Shown: positions 17,874 through 27,133, counted from the stretch's first letter. The stretch is DNA of 64,000 bases from Bacteroidales bacterium (GCA_035299085.1 DATGXG010000004.1:42888-106887), one strand, 5' to 3'. Notes: generated by a model from the sequence alone, not told the origin. Program-made: numbers and translations.

Positions 17874-19709
17874 ATGGACCTGAAAGAAAATAAAAAAGAG
17901 GTCGTACAAAGCCGGCTCAAGCAATATGCCGCTAAATTGTGGGGATACAGTGATGCCGAAACCGAAGGTTTTGACCCTGTCATTGATATGCTTTTCGGTG
18001 CCTGCTCGGTTGAATTTGAAAGATTGTCAACGTCGCTTTATAATTCAAGGTCAAGGATCCTTGAAAAAGTAGCCCGGATCCTGCTGCCTGAAGTGAATTT
18101 ACGGCCGGTTCCCGCGTATGCCATAATGCATGCAAAGCCGGCCACCCCGACTAAAAAAGCAAACCGGAGTGACCAGTTCATTTTCGAAAAAGAAAACATC
18201 AATGCAGTAAATGGTAAAACAGGGCACAAGAAACTCTATTTCTCCCCCGCCTCCGAATTTACCCTGGTAGATGCTGAGGTAGCCCTTATGATAACGTCAT
18301 CTGCCGTTATGCAAATGAATGAGATGACAAGGGAAATCAAATTCAGGTCTTCAGGTCCTCCGTTACCCGCTTACAACCAGACTATCTGGCTTGGCCTGAA
18401 AATGAATCCTTCAGTGAAGAACCTGAAAAATGTCTCATTTTACTTCGACTGGTTCAACAATCCGGATAAGCAATTTCTGCTAAAACTGCTCCCGGCAACG
18501 CGCTGGTTTCACCAGGGAACGGAGATCGAGGTAAAAAGCGGCTACAGCAGAGAAATCGAAAACATTTACAATGAGATTTCAGTCGACATTGAAAGTTTCC
18601 TGGATATAAACAGCAAAACCGAAAAAGCGGTAACCGGCTTCTTTGAGGAGCATTTCATCACCATAGCAGGCGACATGCTACCTAAGGCGGATATCCATCC
18701 GGCAGTATTCAAAGAATTTTATAATGAATCCGAACTCGAAAAAATAAAAGAGAAACTTTGCTGGATTGAAATCAGATTTCCTGAAATATTTCCCCCGGAT
18801 GCATTTTCAAGCATCTTCTGCACACCGAACGCTTTCCCTGTAATGAACAGGAGGTTTCACAGTTCGAACCGGCCCTTTACGATCAGCGCCGATCTGAATA
18901 TTCTTCCTCTGCAGAACGACGATATGTTTTTCACCATTCATCGTATTATAAGCGGCAGCCAGACCAGTTACCAGGAATTACCCTTTAAAAGAGCCAGTGA
19001 ATTTACACCAGGCACCTTTACGGTCCGCACAAAAGGCGTCAAACGGTTTGATGAACGAGATGCCCTCGAATATGTGGTTTACCTGTTGGAACTGCTGCGT
19101 GAAGAATACGTCGCATTCCGTTCATTGAATGCCTCCATGATCGAAAAGGAGCTGAATGATCTGCAGATCATTATAAACAGGCTTCAGTTGGGGATTTCAA
19201 AATTAAACACCGACGAGAACAGCACCCATTTCATCTTTATGAAATCAGCTGTTGTCGAGGATATATGGCTCGAATACTGGTCCACTGCAGGGCCGTTTGC
19301 CAATAACATCACCCCTGGAAGCCGGTGCACCAGCGGAGAATATGATAAGAAAAGCCTGCGGTTCCTCACCACCTCAACAGGGGGTAAAAACCCACCCGAT
19401 CAGCTCGAAAGGACATGGCTGTTTAAAAATGAGCTCCTGGCACGCAACCGGATTGTTACGGTTGAAGATATACGGTCGTTTTGCAAATCCGAACTGGGCA
19501 ATGAACTGGATAAGGTAACCGTCGAAAAAGGAGCTCTTCTTTCAAAAGAAAGATCTTCCGGGTATATGAACTGCCTTCATGTGATTTTGAAATTCAGTAC
19601 CGGAAAAACGGATGATGAAGCACTGAATTTGGTTAACCATATTGAAAAGTCGCTTGAACGGCGCTCTTCATGTCTTTATCATTACAAGGTCGATTATGTT
19701 AACGAATAA
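17874..19709 (+). CDS. tssF: Baseplate wedge protein TssF
   Basis: 611 residues. The family start is clear: YAAKLWGYSDAETEGFDPVIDMLFGACSVE, LYNSRSRILEKVARILLPE and PVPAYAIMHAKP. These are the conserved blocks of TssF (VasA). Near the end comes IVTVEDIRSFCKSELG. TssF forms a heterotrimer with TssG in the wedge. The protein appears full length. It overlaps tssG by 14 bp. Confidence 0.88.
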   Translation: MDLKENKKEVVQSRLKQYAAKLWGYSDAETEGFDPVIDMLFGACSVEFERLSTSLYNSRSRILEKVARILLPEVNLRPVPAYAIMHAKPATPTKKANRSDQFIFEKENINAVNGKTGHKKLYFSPASEFTLVDAEVALMITSSAVMQMNEMTREIKFRSSGPPLPAYNQTIWLGLKMNPSVKNLKNVSFYFDWFNNPDKQFLLKLLPATRWFHQGTEIEVKSGYSREIENIYNEISVDIESFLDINSKTEKAVTGFFEEHFITIAGDMLPKADIHPAVFKEFYNESELEKIKEKLCWIEIRFPEIFPPDAFSSIFCTPNAFPVMNRRFHSSNRPFTISADLNILPLQNDDMFFTIHRIISGSQTSYQELPFKRASEFTPGTFTVRTKGVKRFDERDALEYVVYLLELLREEYVAFRSLNASMIEKELNDLQIIINRLQLGISKLNTDENSTHFIFMKSAVVEDIWLEYWSTAGPFANNITPGSRCTSGEYDKKSLRFLTTSTGGKNPPDQLERTWLFKNELLARNRIVTVEDIRSFCKSELGNELDKVTVEKGALLSKERSSGYMNCLHVILKFSTGKTDDEALNLVNHIEKSLERRSSCLYHYKVDYVNE

Positions 19710-20598
19710 CCGCGAAAATATTGATTACCTGGCTGAAGTGGTTGTCAGTCATTTGCTTTCAGGGCAGAAAGCGCCGGCGGGGGTAACCGTCCGGCTGCTG
19801 GGGATATTTCGCCGTTTCTTTTCACATGATGTGGAAAAAATAACAAGCCGCACCAACACACGGAATGAACAGGAGTGGGATATTTTCCTGCACCGTGAAG
19901 GATTTTATGATATCCTGCCCGAAGGTTTCTTCCATACCACGTCGCGGAAATACTTTAAGGATCATAATGAAACGGTAACTGAATTCTCACTTCATAAAAC
20001 ACAGGAGAAAAACGCCCGGCTGTTCTTTATGCCCCTGGAACAGGAATTTTACAGGCACCTGGTTAACAAGGAAAATTTTGAGCAGGATTTTTATTTTTCA
20101 CCGGAGAGTATCCGGGAGTTTGTGGATTTTTTTAACCTCGATGAATTTGGCCTGGACCCGTATCAGAAAGCATCGCTTTTTTTTATAATGCCTTATATCA
20201 GCAGTATTGCTGGAAACCTGGCGCTGACTGAAACCTGCCTTGAGATCATCATCCAGGAAATAATCAGGATTAAACAGGAGAATAACCGTGCAATTAAATA
20301 TACAGGATCAGCTCTTCCTGTGGGTCAAATGCATTTGGCACTTGAATCCACGCTGGGAGAAAGTTTTCCGGACGCGAATCCCCTCATTACGATTGAGATC
20401 GGGCCGCTTATGAACAGCGACGACCTGATGGATTATGTGGCCGGTGATAAAAGGAAACTGGTTGAATGGCTTACAGGACTGTTTTTTCAGGCCGACCTGC
20501 ACACGCAATTCAGGATCCTGCTTAAACCCGAAGATGAACCGTTTATCATCGCCGGCAGGGATTATGAAAGCCGGTTATCCTATAGCACATCGATATAA
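19696..20598 (+). CDS. tssG: Baseplate wedge protein TssG
   Basis: 300 residues from ATG 19696 (MLTNNRENIDYL). A further ATG upstream lies deep inside tssF and is not needed. The 14-bp overlap with tssF suggests coupled translation, matching the fixed TssF-TssG stoichiometry. Late blocks LVEWLTGLFFQADLHTQFRILLKP and DYESRLSYSTSI match the TssG C-terminal region. Weaker similarity than its neighbours, but its position between tssF and tssK supports the call. Confidence 0.75.
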   Translation: MLTNNRENIDYLAEVVVSHLLSGQKAPAGVTVRLLGIFRRFFSHDVEKITSRTNTRNEQEWDIFLHREGFYDILPEGFFHTTSRKYFKDHNETVTEFSLHKTQEKNARLFFMPLEQEFYRHLVNKENFEQDFYFSPESIREFVDFFNLDEFGLDPYQKASLFFIMPYISSIAGNLALTETCLEIIIQEIIRIKQENNRAIKYTGSALPVGQMHLALESTLGESFPDANPLITIEIGPLMNSDDLMDYVAGDKRKLVEWLTGLFFQADLHTQFRILLKPEDEPFIIAGRDYESRLSYSTSI

Positions 20599-20609
20599 AC
20601 TGACAACAT

Positions 20610-21743
20610 ATGCTACCAGAAAAAAGAAATCTCGCAACCAACTGGATCGACGGAATGAAGCTGAACAAGGATCATTTCATCGGCCTCGACAACTGGCTGA
20701 TGGATGGATTGCGGGATATGGGATGTATCCAGATGACGGACCACAATTATGGTTTATTGGAAGGCTCGGGTGAAGGAAACAGTTCATTGAACCTGATGAT
20801 CAGCTTCGACCAGAATAACCAGATCAATGTGAAACTGGCCGAATGCAGGGCGATAACCAAAGGAGGCATCCGGGTAGAACTCAATTCGCAGAATATCCAG
20901 AAACTGCTGTATCCCCTTGAAAAGCTTTCGATGGACTTCAATATATCCGATGCTTCGAATGAAATGTTTGACCTGATTCTGGCAGTTTTTCCCGATAAGA
21001 GAGTGCCTGTGGGTCAGCCGGTTGAAAATGAAACACCGTTCCGTCATCCCTGGGTGATGCCGGAAATTCAGATCAATGCGGTCCCTACAAAACAGGTGAA
21101 TTCGTCGCAATTATGGAAAAACCACATAACCATAGCCCGGTTCCAGGTAGTAGCGCATGAAGTGCATGTAATCACCGAATATATTCCGCCGTGTTCAAGA
21201 GTAACAGCGTATCCTGCCTTATTCGATTATTACATGGAATTTGAAAATAAGATTGAGAAAATCACTAACGCATTAGCCGAGTACCTGAGAAAGAACCGCA
21301 CGGACCAGACCAAGCTCAATAATAACCTGATTTATGTGATTGAAAAATTGGTGTATTATCTCACAATAAACCTGAGTCATTATAAAATGATCTTAAAAAC
21401 ACAGCCTCCTGTGTTTATGATCGAATTTTTCATCCGGTTTGCAAGGCTGTTCAAATCGGCATTAAGCTGGCTATCCGAGTATGACCGTGAAGAGGTGCTG
21501 AATCATTTCAGCCACTGGGTTTCATCAAGAGACCTGGATAATGCGGCTTTCGAACTCATGAACCTGGAATACGATCACCAGGATATTTATGCTTCCGTGG
21601 CAAAAGTGGAAATCTATCTGGAGCTTGTATATGAGCTTTTCGAAAAGATGGTATTCTCGGGGAAAGTGGCGTCCCCGGTTCACGATTTAAGGCCAGCCGG
21701 CAAGGGACCGGTAATTATTAAAGATGGAAAACGAATAAACTAA
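20610..21743 (+). CDS. tssK: Baseplate adaptor TssK
   Basis: 377 residues. The N-terminal shoulder motif is present in altered form (NWIDGMKLNKDHFIGLDNWL; compare WxxGMfLxPqHFq in proteobacterial TssK), and IPPCSRVTAYPALFDYY plus a helical middle part follow. Proteobacterial TssK is near 445 residues; this one is shorter, as in Bacteroidetes systems. In other systems TssK joins the baseplate to the TssL-TssM membrane complex. No TssL or TssM is seen here, so what TssK binds is an open question. Confidence 0.82.
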   Translation: MLPEKRNLATNWIDGMKLNKDHFIGLDNWLMDGLRDMGCIQMTDHNYGLLEGSGEGNSSLNLMISFDQNNQINVKLAECRAITKGGIRVELNSQNIQKLLYPLEKLSMDFNISDASNEMFDLILAVFPDKRVPVGQPVENETPFRHPWVMPEIQINAVPTKQVNSSQLWKNHITIARFQVVAHEVHVITEYIPPCSRVTAYPALFDYYMEFENKIEKITNALAEYLRKNRTDQTKLNNNLIYVIEKLVYYLTINLSHYKMILKTQPPVFMIEFFIRFARLFKSALSWLSEYDREEVLNHFSHWVSSRDLDNAAFELMNLEYDHQDIYASVAKVEIYLELVYELFEKMVFSGKVASPVHDLRPAGKGPVIIKDGKRIN

Positions 21744-21749
21744 ACAACT

Positions 21750-22052
21750 ATGGGAAAACCAGCAGCACGGGTAGGTGACATGCACACCTGCCCGATGCAG
21801 ACACCCGGAGTTCCGCCGATTCCGCATGTGGGAGGGCCGATTCTGCCTCCCGGTTGCCCGACGGTGTTGATCGGCGGCCAACCCGCAGCCCGTATGGGCG
21901 ATATGGCAACCTGTGTAGGCCCGCCTGATTCCATTCTAATGGGATCAGCCACTGTCCTCATCGGTGGCCAGCCTGCCGCCCGCATGGGCGATTCCACCGC
22001 CCACGGTGGAGTAATCATGGCAGGGTTCCCACAGGTATTGATTGGGGGCTGA
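21750..22052 (+). CDS. PAAR-repeat spike tip protein
   Basis: 100 residues made of three PAAR-type repeats (GKPAARVGDMHTC, IGGQPAARMGDMATC, IGGQPAARMGDSTAHGG). His and Cys residues positioned for a single metal site near the apex are visible. It sharpens the VgrG tip. No fused toxin domain. It begins 6 bp after tssK and lies 33 bp before the toxin-like gene, which makes that gene its probable cargo. Confidence 0.9.
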   Translation: MGKPAARVGDMHTCPMQTPGVPPIPHVGGPILPPGCPTVLIGGQPAARMGDMATCVGPPDSILMGSATVLIGGQPAARMGDSTAHGGVIMAGFPQVLIGG

Positions 22053-22085
22053 AAATAAGACATAACCAAACAATTGGAGGTAAAA

Positions 22086-22640
22086 ATGAAACTTCAATAT
22101 TTATTTAGAGGTGATTCTAGAGATGAGTCAGCCATTAAACGATCTGGTGGTTTTGTTCCCTTATATTTGCTTAATTCACATGAGGGAGGTTTTGATGGCT
22201 TTGTTGCCTGTAATAACAAAATTGATGGAAAGTTAGGATGCAAATGTAATTTAACAACAGAAGTTGAATTATTTAATAATGCAAGAAAAAAGTTGAAACA
22301 GATGCTTCTGAGCCCAATGGATTTCCAGCAACATGTAATTCATAACGATATTGGACTCATAGCCGCTGCAATTAAAAAAGATGATTCCTATAGTGGTTAT
22401 CAATATCAAATAATCACCGAATGGGAGATCGATGCAACAATAGAGGAAGCAGCAAAAGAATTGGGCCTCCCAGTCGGGCGTATCAATGCCTTTAGTAAAA
22501 ATTTCCGAATTGTGTGTAATGCTAAAAACTTACTTAATGCCACCTTATTTGGTGTGATTCCTCATCAAGCAGTTGAGGTTTCTTTTGTGTCACCAGTAGA
22601 ATACAAATACATTAAGTGTGTTGGATATAAAGGAGTGTAA
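22086..22640 (+). CDS. Putative injected effector resembling cholera-toxin-type ADP-ribosyltransferase
   Basis: 184 residues from ATG 22086, which has GGAGG 5 bp upstream; an in-frame TTG at 22074 lies inside that site and is rejected. The start (YLFRGDSRDESAIKRSGGFVP) closely follows the NAD-binding start of CtxA-like enzymes (YRADSR...IKxxGGL.P), with the conserved Arg at residue 8. Near the C-terminus EVSFVSPVEYKYI parallels the ExE-PGGIP region, giving Glu164 as catalytic candidate. The first Glu of ExE is Ala here, and the usual STS is AAA (GLIAAAIKK), so activity may be changed or lost. It is visibly more AT-rich than tssK. No immunity gene follows; the next gene is convergent. Confidence 0.6.
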   Translation: MKLQYLFRGDSRDESAIKRSGGFVPLYLLNSHEGGFDGFVACNNKIDGKLGCKCNLTTEVELFNNARKKLKQMLLSPMDFQQHVIHNDIGLIAAAIKKDDSYSGYQYQIITEWEIDATIEEAAKELGLPVGRINAFSKNFRIVCNAKNLLNATLFGVIPHQAVEVSFVSPVEYKYIKCVGYKGV

Positions 22641-22646
22641 AGTATC

Positions 22647-23435
22647 TTATAGACTTCCCTCGCACATCCGATCATACACCCACACATGACCGGCCATGTC
22701 TTCTAGGCGTAAGTTGTGGCCTGAAAACATTTTTTTCATTTGCGGACAATCGAAGAACAGGGATGGAAATTCGGACAGGTAAGTATAATCAAAGATTCTC
22801 ACAGGCTTTTCACCCTTTTTAACAAACACCAGGTCGGTGCTGTAAGTCGGTTCGGGTAGCGGTGTTTCTTCTTCCTCTTCCGTTTGATCTTCATCTTCGG
22901 AAACTCTTTGTTTTTTCGAAGCATCGCCATCGGTTACCCTTACAAGATTAAGATCCTTCCGGACAAACGCATATACTTTCATTTTGCTGTCAAATCCGGG
23001 ATTGATCAGCTGCATGAACCTGATTCTGCCTCCATTTTCATCCAGCGGCACTGATGCAAAAGTGATGTATTCTCTTTCAATATAGCGGTCTATATCCTCA
23101 CCTAAATCCTCATCCATTGAATAACCTGATTCCCTGACTATATCATACAAAGAACGGTAAGGTGGTTTAGCTTTTATTGAAACCATATCTTCCGGTTTAT
23201 ACTTGACTTTTTTACCGTTATCAAGAACAACAGTAATATTTGTGATGGTTCTGCCCATAAAGCCTCCGCCCTTTACAGTACCATGAAGTTCTTCGCCGGT
23301 TGAAAGAGTAACAGTACAAGGACTTCCCGAAAGATTATCGATGGCATCGGGATTAAGAGGCTGAATAAATGTTTGTGCCCGACAATGTAAAGGCAGAAAG
23401 CTGATAATGAGTAACAGGAAACATGCAGTTTTCAT
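22647..23435 (-). CDS. Secreted protein with Sm-like N-terminal barrel, paralogue of the gene at 28727
   Basis: A TTG at 23465 would extend the frame into the preceding kinase stop, but ATG 23435 gives a clean signal peptide (MKTACFLLLIISFLPLHCRAQ). After it comes a small barrel-like module (CTVTLSTGEELHGTVKGG, VVLDNGKKVKYKPEDMVSI) and a second domain with RIRFMQLINPGFDSKMKVY and a Glu-rich loop near residue 185. The same order of blocks occurs in the gene at 28727. No known family is recognised. Its stop faces the toxin-like gene across 6 bp. Probably periplasmic or outer-membrane associated. Confidence 0.6.
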   Translation of the reverse strand: MKTACFLLLIISFLPLHCRAQTFIQPLNPDAIDNLSGSPCTVTLSTGEELHGTVKGGGFMGRTITNITVVLDNGKKVKYKPEDMVSIKAKPPYRSLYDIVRESGYSMDEDLGEDIDRYIEREYITFASVPLDENGGRIRFMQLINPGFDSKMKVYAFVRKDLNLVRVTDGDASKKQRVSEDEDQTEEEEETPLPEPTYSTDLVFVKKGEKPVRIFDYTYLSEFPSLFFDCPQMKKMFSGHNLRLEDMAGHVWVYDRMCEGSL

Positions 23436-23461
23436 ATTGCGGATTTTAAATTGGTTTTGGT

Positions 23462-24757
23462 TCAATCTCCATAAAACCTCAGCAAACTTTTACCCATCCG
23501 TATCACATCGTTATTTTTCAGCAGAACACCATTTTTATCAATCTGTATTTCATTCACATATAAGCCGTTCCTCGAAGGATTCCAGGATGGAATTCCGTCG
23601 ATTGCATACCACTGCCCGTCGCGCAAATACCACTGGGGCCTGTTTTCTGCCTTAACATATTCGAAAGTGGCATGCCGGCTGCTTATGAAGGTTTTATTTC
23701 CTTCCTCCCTGATGCCGATATCGTTGATGAACGGGTCCCCGGCATCCATCCTGCCCATTGTCAGCATATTCTTCTGCTTGAATTTCATCAGGTTGGTCAG
23801 GTTAAACTCCTTCCCATTATCCGTGCCCTCCACAACCTGGATCTTCCAGACTGTTTGTTTGATAAAAGTTTCCTGGTCCATATTGGAATCCAGCAGGGCA
23901 ATGATTTCATCAATGGTTTGAAACCTGATCTTCGGATCAGGGAACAGGCATCGCTGGATGATTTTAAACCAGTAACCTGTGCCAATACAGGCTGCCAGTT
24001 TATCGACATCCCATTTCCCTTCGGTCTTCCTGTCTTCAATGGCTTTGGAATCGTCTTTAAACTCATCAAGATTTCCAAAGGGTAAACTTCCCTGTGTGAT
24101 CAATTCAAACAGGATAACGCCAAAGGAAAAAATGTCCGTTGTGGGACCCGTTGATTTAAAGGATTGCGATTTCTGGCTTTGTTCGGGCGGTGAATAGGTC
24201 ATGGTGGCAAAAACCTTGAGAGCGTGACCCCTGATATCGGTTTTTGTCAGCCGGCCCTTAAGGTTTGCCGCAATTCCGAAATCGGTAAGTAAAGCGACAT
24301 CTTTATTGAACAGGATGTTTTCCGGTTTAATATCCCTGTGTATGATATTGAAAAAATGGAGACTGCTTATGCCCTGGAGTATCTGCAGGGCGAGGCTGTT
24401 TAGTTCTTCAGTGTTGTATGGTTTTCCGATTTTCTCACGAAGGTTGCCATCAGGACAGAAATCCATAACCAGTACCGGATTTTCATTGATTTCGTCATAA
24501 CTATAGGCGTGCACCACATGTGAAGACTGGATACCGTGACTTATCTCGTATTCCAGCTTAATCCGTTTTTTAATTTCCTCCCTGTCTTCAGGTAGCATCT
24601 CCCATAACCGGTTAACTTTAATGGCAAAGTAACGGTTGTCTTTAACACCCTTGTATACGCTTCCGAATCCGCCCTTGCCAATTTCAGAATCGATGAAATA
24701 ATTGCCGGATGACAAAGAGAGATTTTGCCCCGATTGTAATTTAAGCGTCTGAAGCAT
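23462..24757 (-). CDS. Cytoplasmic Ser/Thr kinase with C-terminal FHA domain
   Basis: Kinase domain at residues 1-290: IGKGGFGSVYKG, Lys47 in AIKV, HRDIKPEN (140-147), Asp159 of DFG, and YSPPEQ in the activation segment. An FHA domain (about 330-431) follows with the phospho-Thr pocket residues in FISSRHATF and the late NGLYVNE. There is no membrane helix, unlike the kinase at 5090. A kinase that carries its own phosphothreonine reader can bind its substrates or itself after phosphorylation. In Pseudomonas H1-T6SS the PpkA-PppA-Fha1 trio controls assembly; this cassette holds equivalents of all three. Confidence 0.88.
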   Translation of the reverse strand: MLQTLKLQSGQNLSLSSGNYFIDSEIGKGGFGSVYKGVKDNRYFAIKVNRLWEMLPEDREEIKKRIKLEYEISHGIQSSHVVHAYSYDEINENPVLVMDFCPDGNLREKIGKPYNTEELNSLALQILQGISSLHFFNIIHRDIKPENILFNKDVALLTDFGIAANLKGRLTKTDIRGHALKVFATMTYSPPEQSQKSQSFKSTGPTTDIFSFGVILFELITQGSLPFGNLDEFKDDSKAIEDRKTEGKWDVDKLAACIGTGYWFKIIQRCLFPDPKIRFQTIDEIIALLDSNMDQETFIKQTVWKIQVVEGTDNGKEFNLTNLMKFKQKNMLTMGRMDAGDPFINDIGIREEGNKTFISSRHATFEYVKAENRPQWYLRDGQWYAIDGIPSWNPSRNGLYVNEIQIDKNGVLLKNNDVIRMGKSLLRFYGD

Positions 24758-24782
24758 AACTCACTCTTTTACTTTAAGCGCA

Positions 24783-25745
24783 TCAGTCATACATAAAAGT
24801 GTATACCTTATTTCCGATTATAATTTTAGTGTTATCTGCAAGGGGGGATTCAGCAGTCAACTGAAAAAAAGTTGCCCCTGTTGAGCTGAGATCGTGAATA
24901 AACCAGTTCCCGTTCTCAAAAGTAAATTCAGCATGACGTGATCCTGAAATCGTGTTATTTCCCGTGTCAAGGTTCACACGGTTCACAACCACATGCGATT
25001 CAGAAAATGAAATGGTCCTGCCGCTTTTGTCATCCTTCAGCTCAAAGCCGGCATCAGCTCCCTGTTGTTTGAAATCAAAGCCCCCCATTTTCTTTGTTGT
25101 ATTTTCTGAAGCAGCTTTCTGTTCTTTATTGCGTATTGTAAACAGGCATACTTTGTTTCCAAGTACCAGGCGAATACCGGAAACCAAAGGCGTGGCTTCC
25201 TTAACCTGGATAAATGTAGAACCGTTGGAACTGACATCCTGAATCAGGATCCGGCGATTTTTTAATTTGAAAATAACATGCTGTTCACCAGATATGCTCA
25301 TGTTTCCGGGATCGAGGTAATCACGGTTCAGCATCACCTCCGGATCTTCTGATTGGATCTTGAGTTCACTCTTATTGGATTCATCGATGAGTTTAAACCG
25401 CAATTCGTTCAGTCCCTGGACTTCAATTTCTTCCAGTCCGCTCACAGCCATTGTTTTTCCGGCGTTAAATACCGTATTTTCAGGTTTTGATCCGGAAAAG
25501 CCGCAATTAGGACACGGAGAAGATCTTGATGGTTCCACGCGAAGAGGATACTGACATTGAGGGCAATTCAAAATTCCTCCTACTGCGCCTTGTGTAGGTC
25601 GGTTGACTGCGGGCCTTTCCGGCTGCAATCCGGCCATTGTTTTTTTTGATTTACCATCTGAGAAAGGAAGCCGTATTTCAGGACGACCCGTTGATGTCTT
25701 CGGTTTTTTAGGCTTAAAGCCAAGGAAGCTGAAGATATTTTTCAT
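24783..25745 (-). CDS. Zinc-ribbon protein with two FHA domains
   Basis: 320 residues. A basic N-terminal tail of about 50 residues leads to a zinc ribbon with two CPxC knuckles (CPQCQYPLR and CPNCGFSG). Two FHA domains follow, near 115-205 (MSISGEQHVIFK, SSNGSTFIQ) and 225-318 (NTISGSRHAEFTF, SSTGATFFQ). Both keep the Ser-x-x-His core of FHA, so both may bind phosphothreonine. There is no membrane helix. It probably acts as a scaffold like Fha1 in T6SS-1 of Pseudomonas, bringing the phosphorylated parts together. The role is inferred. Confidence 0.8.
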   Translation of the reverse strand: MKNIFSFLGFKPKKPKTSTGRPEIRLPFSDGKSKKTMAGLQPERPAVNRPTQGAVGGILNCPQCQYPLRVEPSRSSPCPNCGFSGSKPENTVFNAGKTMAVSGLEEIEVQGLNELRFKLIDESNKSELKIQSEDPEVMLNRDYLDPGNMSISGEQHVIFKLKNRRILIQDVSSNGSTFIQVKEATPLVSGIRLVLGNKVCLFTIRNKEQKAASENTTKKMGGFDFKQQGADAGFELKDDKSGRTISFSESHVVVNRVNLDTGNNTISGSRHAEFTFENGNWFIHDLSSTGATFFQLTAESPLADNTKIIIGNKVYTFMYD

Positions 25746-25752
25746 ATACTGG

Positions 25753-27132
25753 TTATTTCGGATGATTCATTAATTTGTCTCCGGTGATTTTTAATCTGTC
25801 CACTGAATTTTTCAGTGGTTCAAGCATTTTTAAAGCTTTTCCGGGTTTATTAAGCGACAGGATACCGTTCCCCGAAGTATCAGCAACATTGGCTACTAGA
25901 TTACGAAGACTGTCAAGCCTGACAAACAACTTATCAAATGAGGCCTGGTCAGCGGGTGAGATACCGGCTTCCTCATGTTCCGACATGTACGTTTCCAGTT
26001 GATCGGTTAGATGGCGGATCCTGTAAAACTCAAATTCCAGGTCAGTTTTAATCCTGTTTGTATCTTTCGGGGAGCGATCAAATCCAGCGACGATATTATC
26101 AGTGTTCACAGTGGCAGAAAGGCTGTCGTTAACCGGTAATAGTGAAGAGCCGGGATGAATTAATTGTGTGAGGAACGGTTTAACCTTTTCAGTAATAAAA
26201 TTCCTAATTTCAATATTGTACCTGGTTCCTGCATAAACCAGCATCACAAGCAAAAGAATGACAAAAAAAGGCCAGATTCTCCTCCTGTTTTTCTGCTTTC
26301 GTGTAACCACTTCTTTTGTCGGTTTCGGTGCATCGAGAATATCAACTACAATTACTGTGACATTATCTCTTCCGCCGGCGTTGCAGGCTGCTTTAATGAG
26401 CGATTTACAGGTTTCCTTTGTACTGGAAGAGAATTCAATAAGTTGTTGAATTCCCGAGTCGCTTAACATCGAATTCATTCCGTCGCTGCACATAACAAGC
26501 CTGTCTCCGGTTTGCAAAATAACTGATTTGAAATCGGGAGCCGGTTTCTGTAACGGATCACCCACTGCATTCAGGATTAAATTGCTCTCGCTGCTGTTCC
26601 GTGCTTCTTCGGGAGTCATTTCACCTTTTCTCACCTTGCTCCAAACCAGTGAGTGGTCATCTGAAAAAGGCCTTAGACTTACACCCCATGAAGTATTGAA
26701 ATGATAAATACGGCTATCGCCTGCCCAGGCTAAATACAGGGAATGGCCGGTTATATAACCCAATATGATTGTGGTGCCCATGCCTTTCAGCGACTCATCG
26801 TTCCTGGCCTTTTTTAATATGGCCGAATGAGCATCAGCAATCACTGAAAACAGGAATTTCTGAATCTGGCCAGTATCTTTCAATGCATCCTTATGAGTCT
26901 TAAACCGGCTACCCACCTTTTGAACGGCAATTGACGAGGCGATCTCGCCGGCGTTGGCGCCCCCCATCCCATCAGCAACCATAAACAGTATGGCTTCCTG
27001 TTGAGCGAGTTCAATTTGTTGGTCGTTCAACTCAAACCCTGTAGTGTTACAATGGCAGAATATGCCGAAAGAATCCTCATTATGATCCCTTTGCCTGCCG
27101 ACATTGGTTTCGCCATAAACCGAAATTTTCAT
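25753..27132 (-). CDS. PP2C-family phosphatase with one TM helix and periplasmic helical tail
   Basis: The PP2C domain (1-245) has all metal-site motifs: VADGMGGANAGE, LAWAGDSRIY, MCSDGMN and GGRDNVTVIVVD. One transmembrane helix at about 287-307 (RIWPFFVILLLVMLVYAGT) follows a basic patch, and about 150 residues then lie in the periplasm, mostly helical (LTDQLETYMSEHEEAG). PppA-like phosphatases of known T6SS are soluble, so the anchored form is unusual. It should undo the work of the kinases in this cluster. The gene lies 8 bp from the double-FHA gene and 1 bp from the next gene upstream. Confidence 0.88.
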   Translation of the reverse strand: MKISVYGETNVGRQRDHNEDSFGIFCHCNTTGFELNDQQIELAQQEAILFMVADGMGGANAGEIASSIAVQKVGSRFKTHKDALKDTGQIQKFLFSVIADAHSAILKKARNDESLKGMGTTIILGYITGHSLYLAWAGDSRIYHFNTSWGVSLRPFSDDHSLVWSKVRKGEMTPEEARNSSESNLILNAVGDPLQKPAPDFKSVILQTGDRLVMCSDGMNSMLSDSGIQQLIEFSSSTKETCKSLIKAACNAGGRDNVTVIVVDILDAPKPTKEVVTRKQKNRRRIWPFFVILLLVMLVYAGTRYNIEIRNFITEKVKPFLTQLIHPGSSLLPVNDSLSATVNTDNIVAGFDRSPKDTNRIKTDLEFEFYRIRHLTDQLETYMSEHEEAGISPADQASFDKLFVRLDSLRNLVANVADTSGNGILSLNKPGKALKMLEPLKNSVDRLKITGDKLMNHPK

Positions 27133-27133
27133 G

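Noticed and set aside
21740..22069. Open frame antisense to PAAR
   Set aside because: It arises from the repeated, GC-rich PAAR codons; the sense frame has three clear PAAR motifs.
22074..22085. TTG start extending the toxin-like protein by four residues
   Set aside because: The TTG overlaps the GGAGG site of the ATG at 22086, which is the better start.
10795..22640. Phage tail or extracellular contractile injection system (PVC/eCIS)
   Set aside because: ClpV, TssE, TssF, TssG, TssK and Hcp-type tube are the T6SS set; no tape measure, tail fibre, capsid or eCIS-type AAA+ gene is present.
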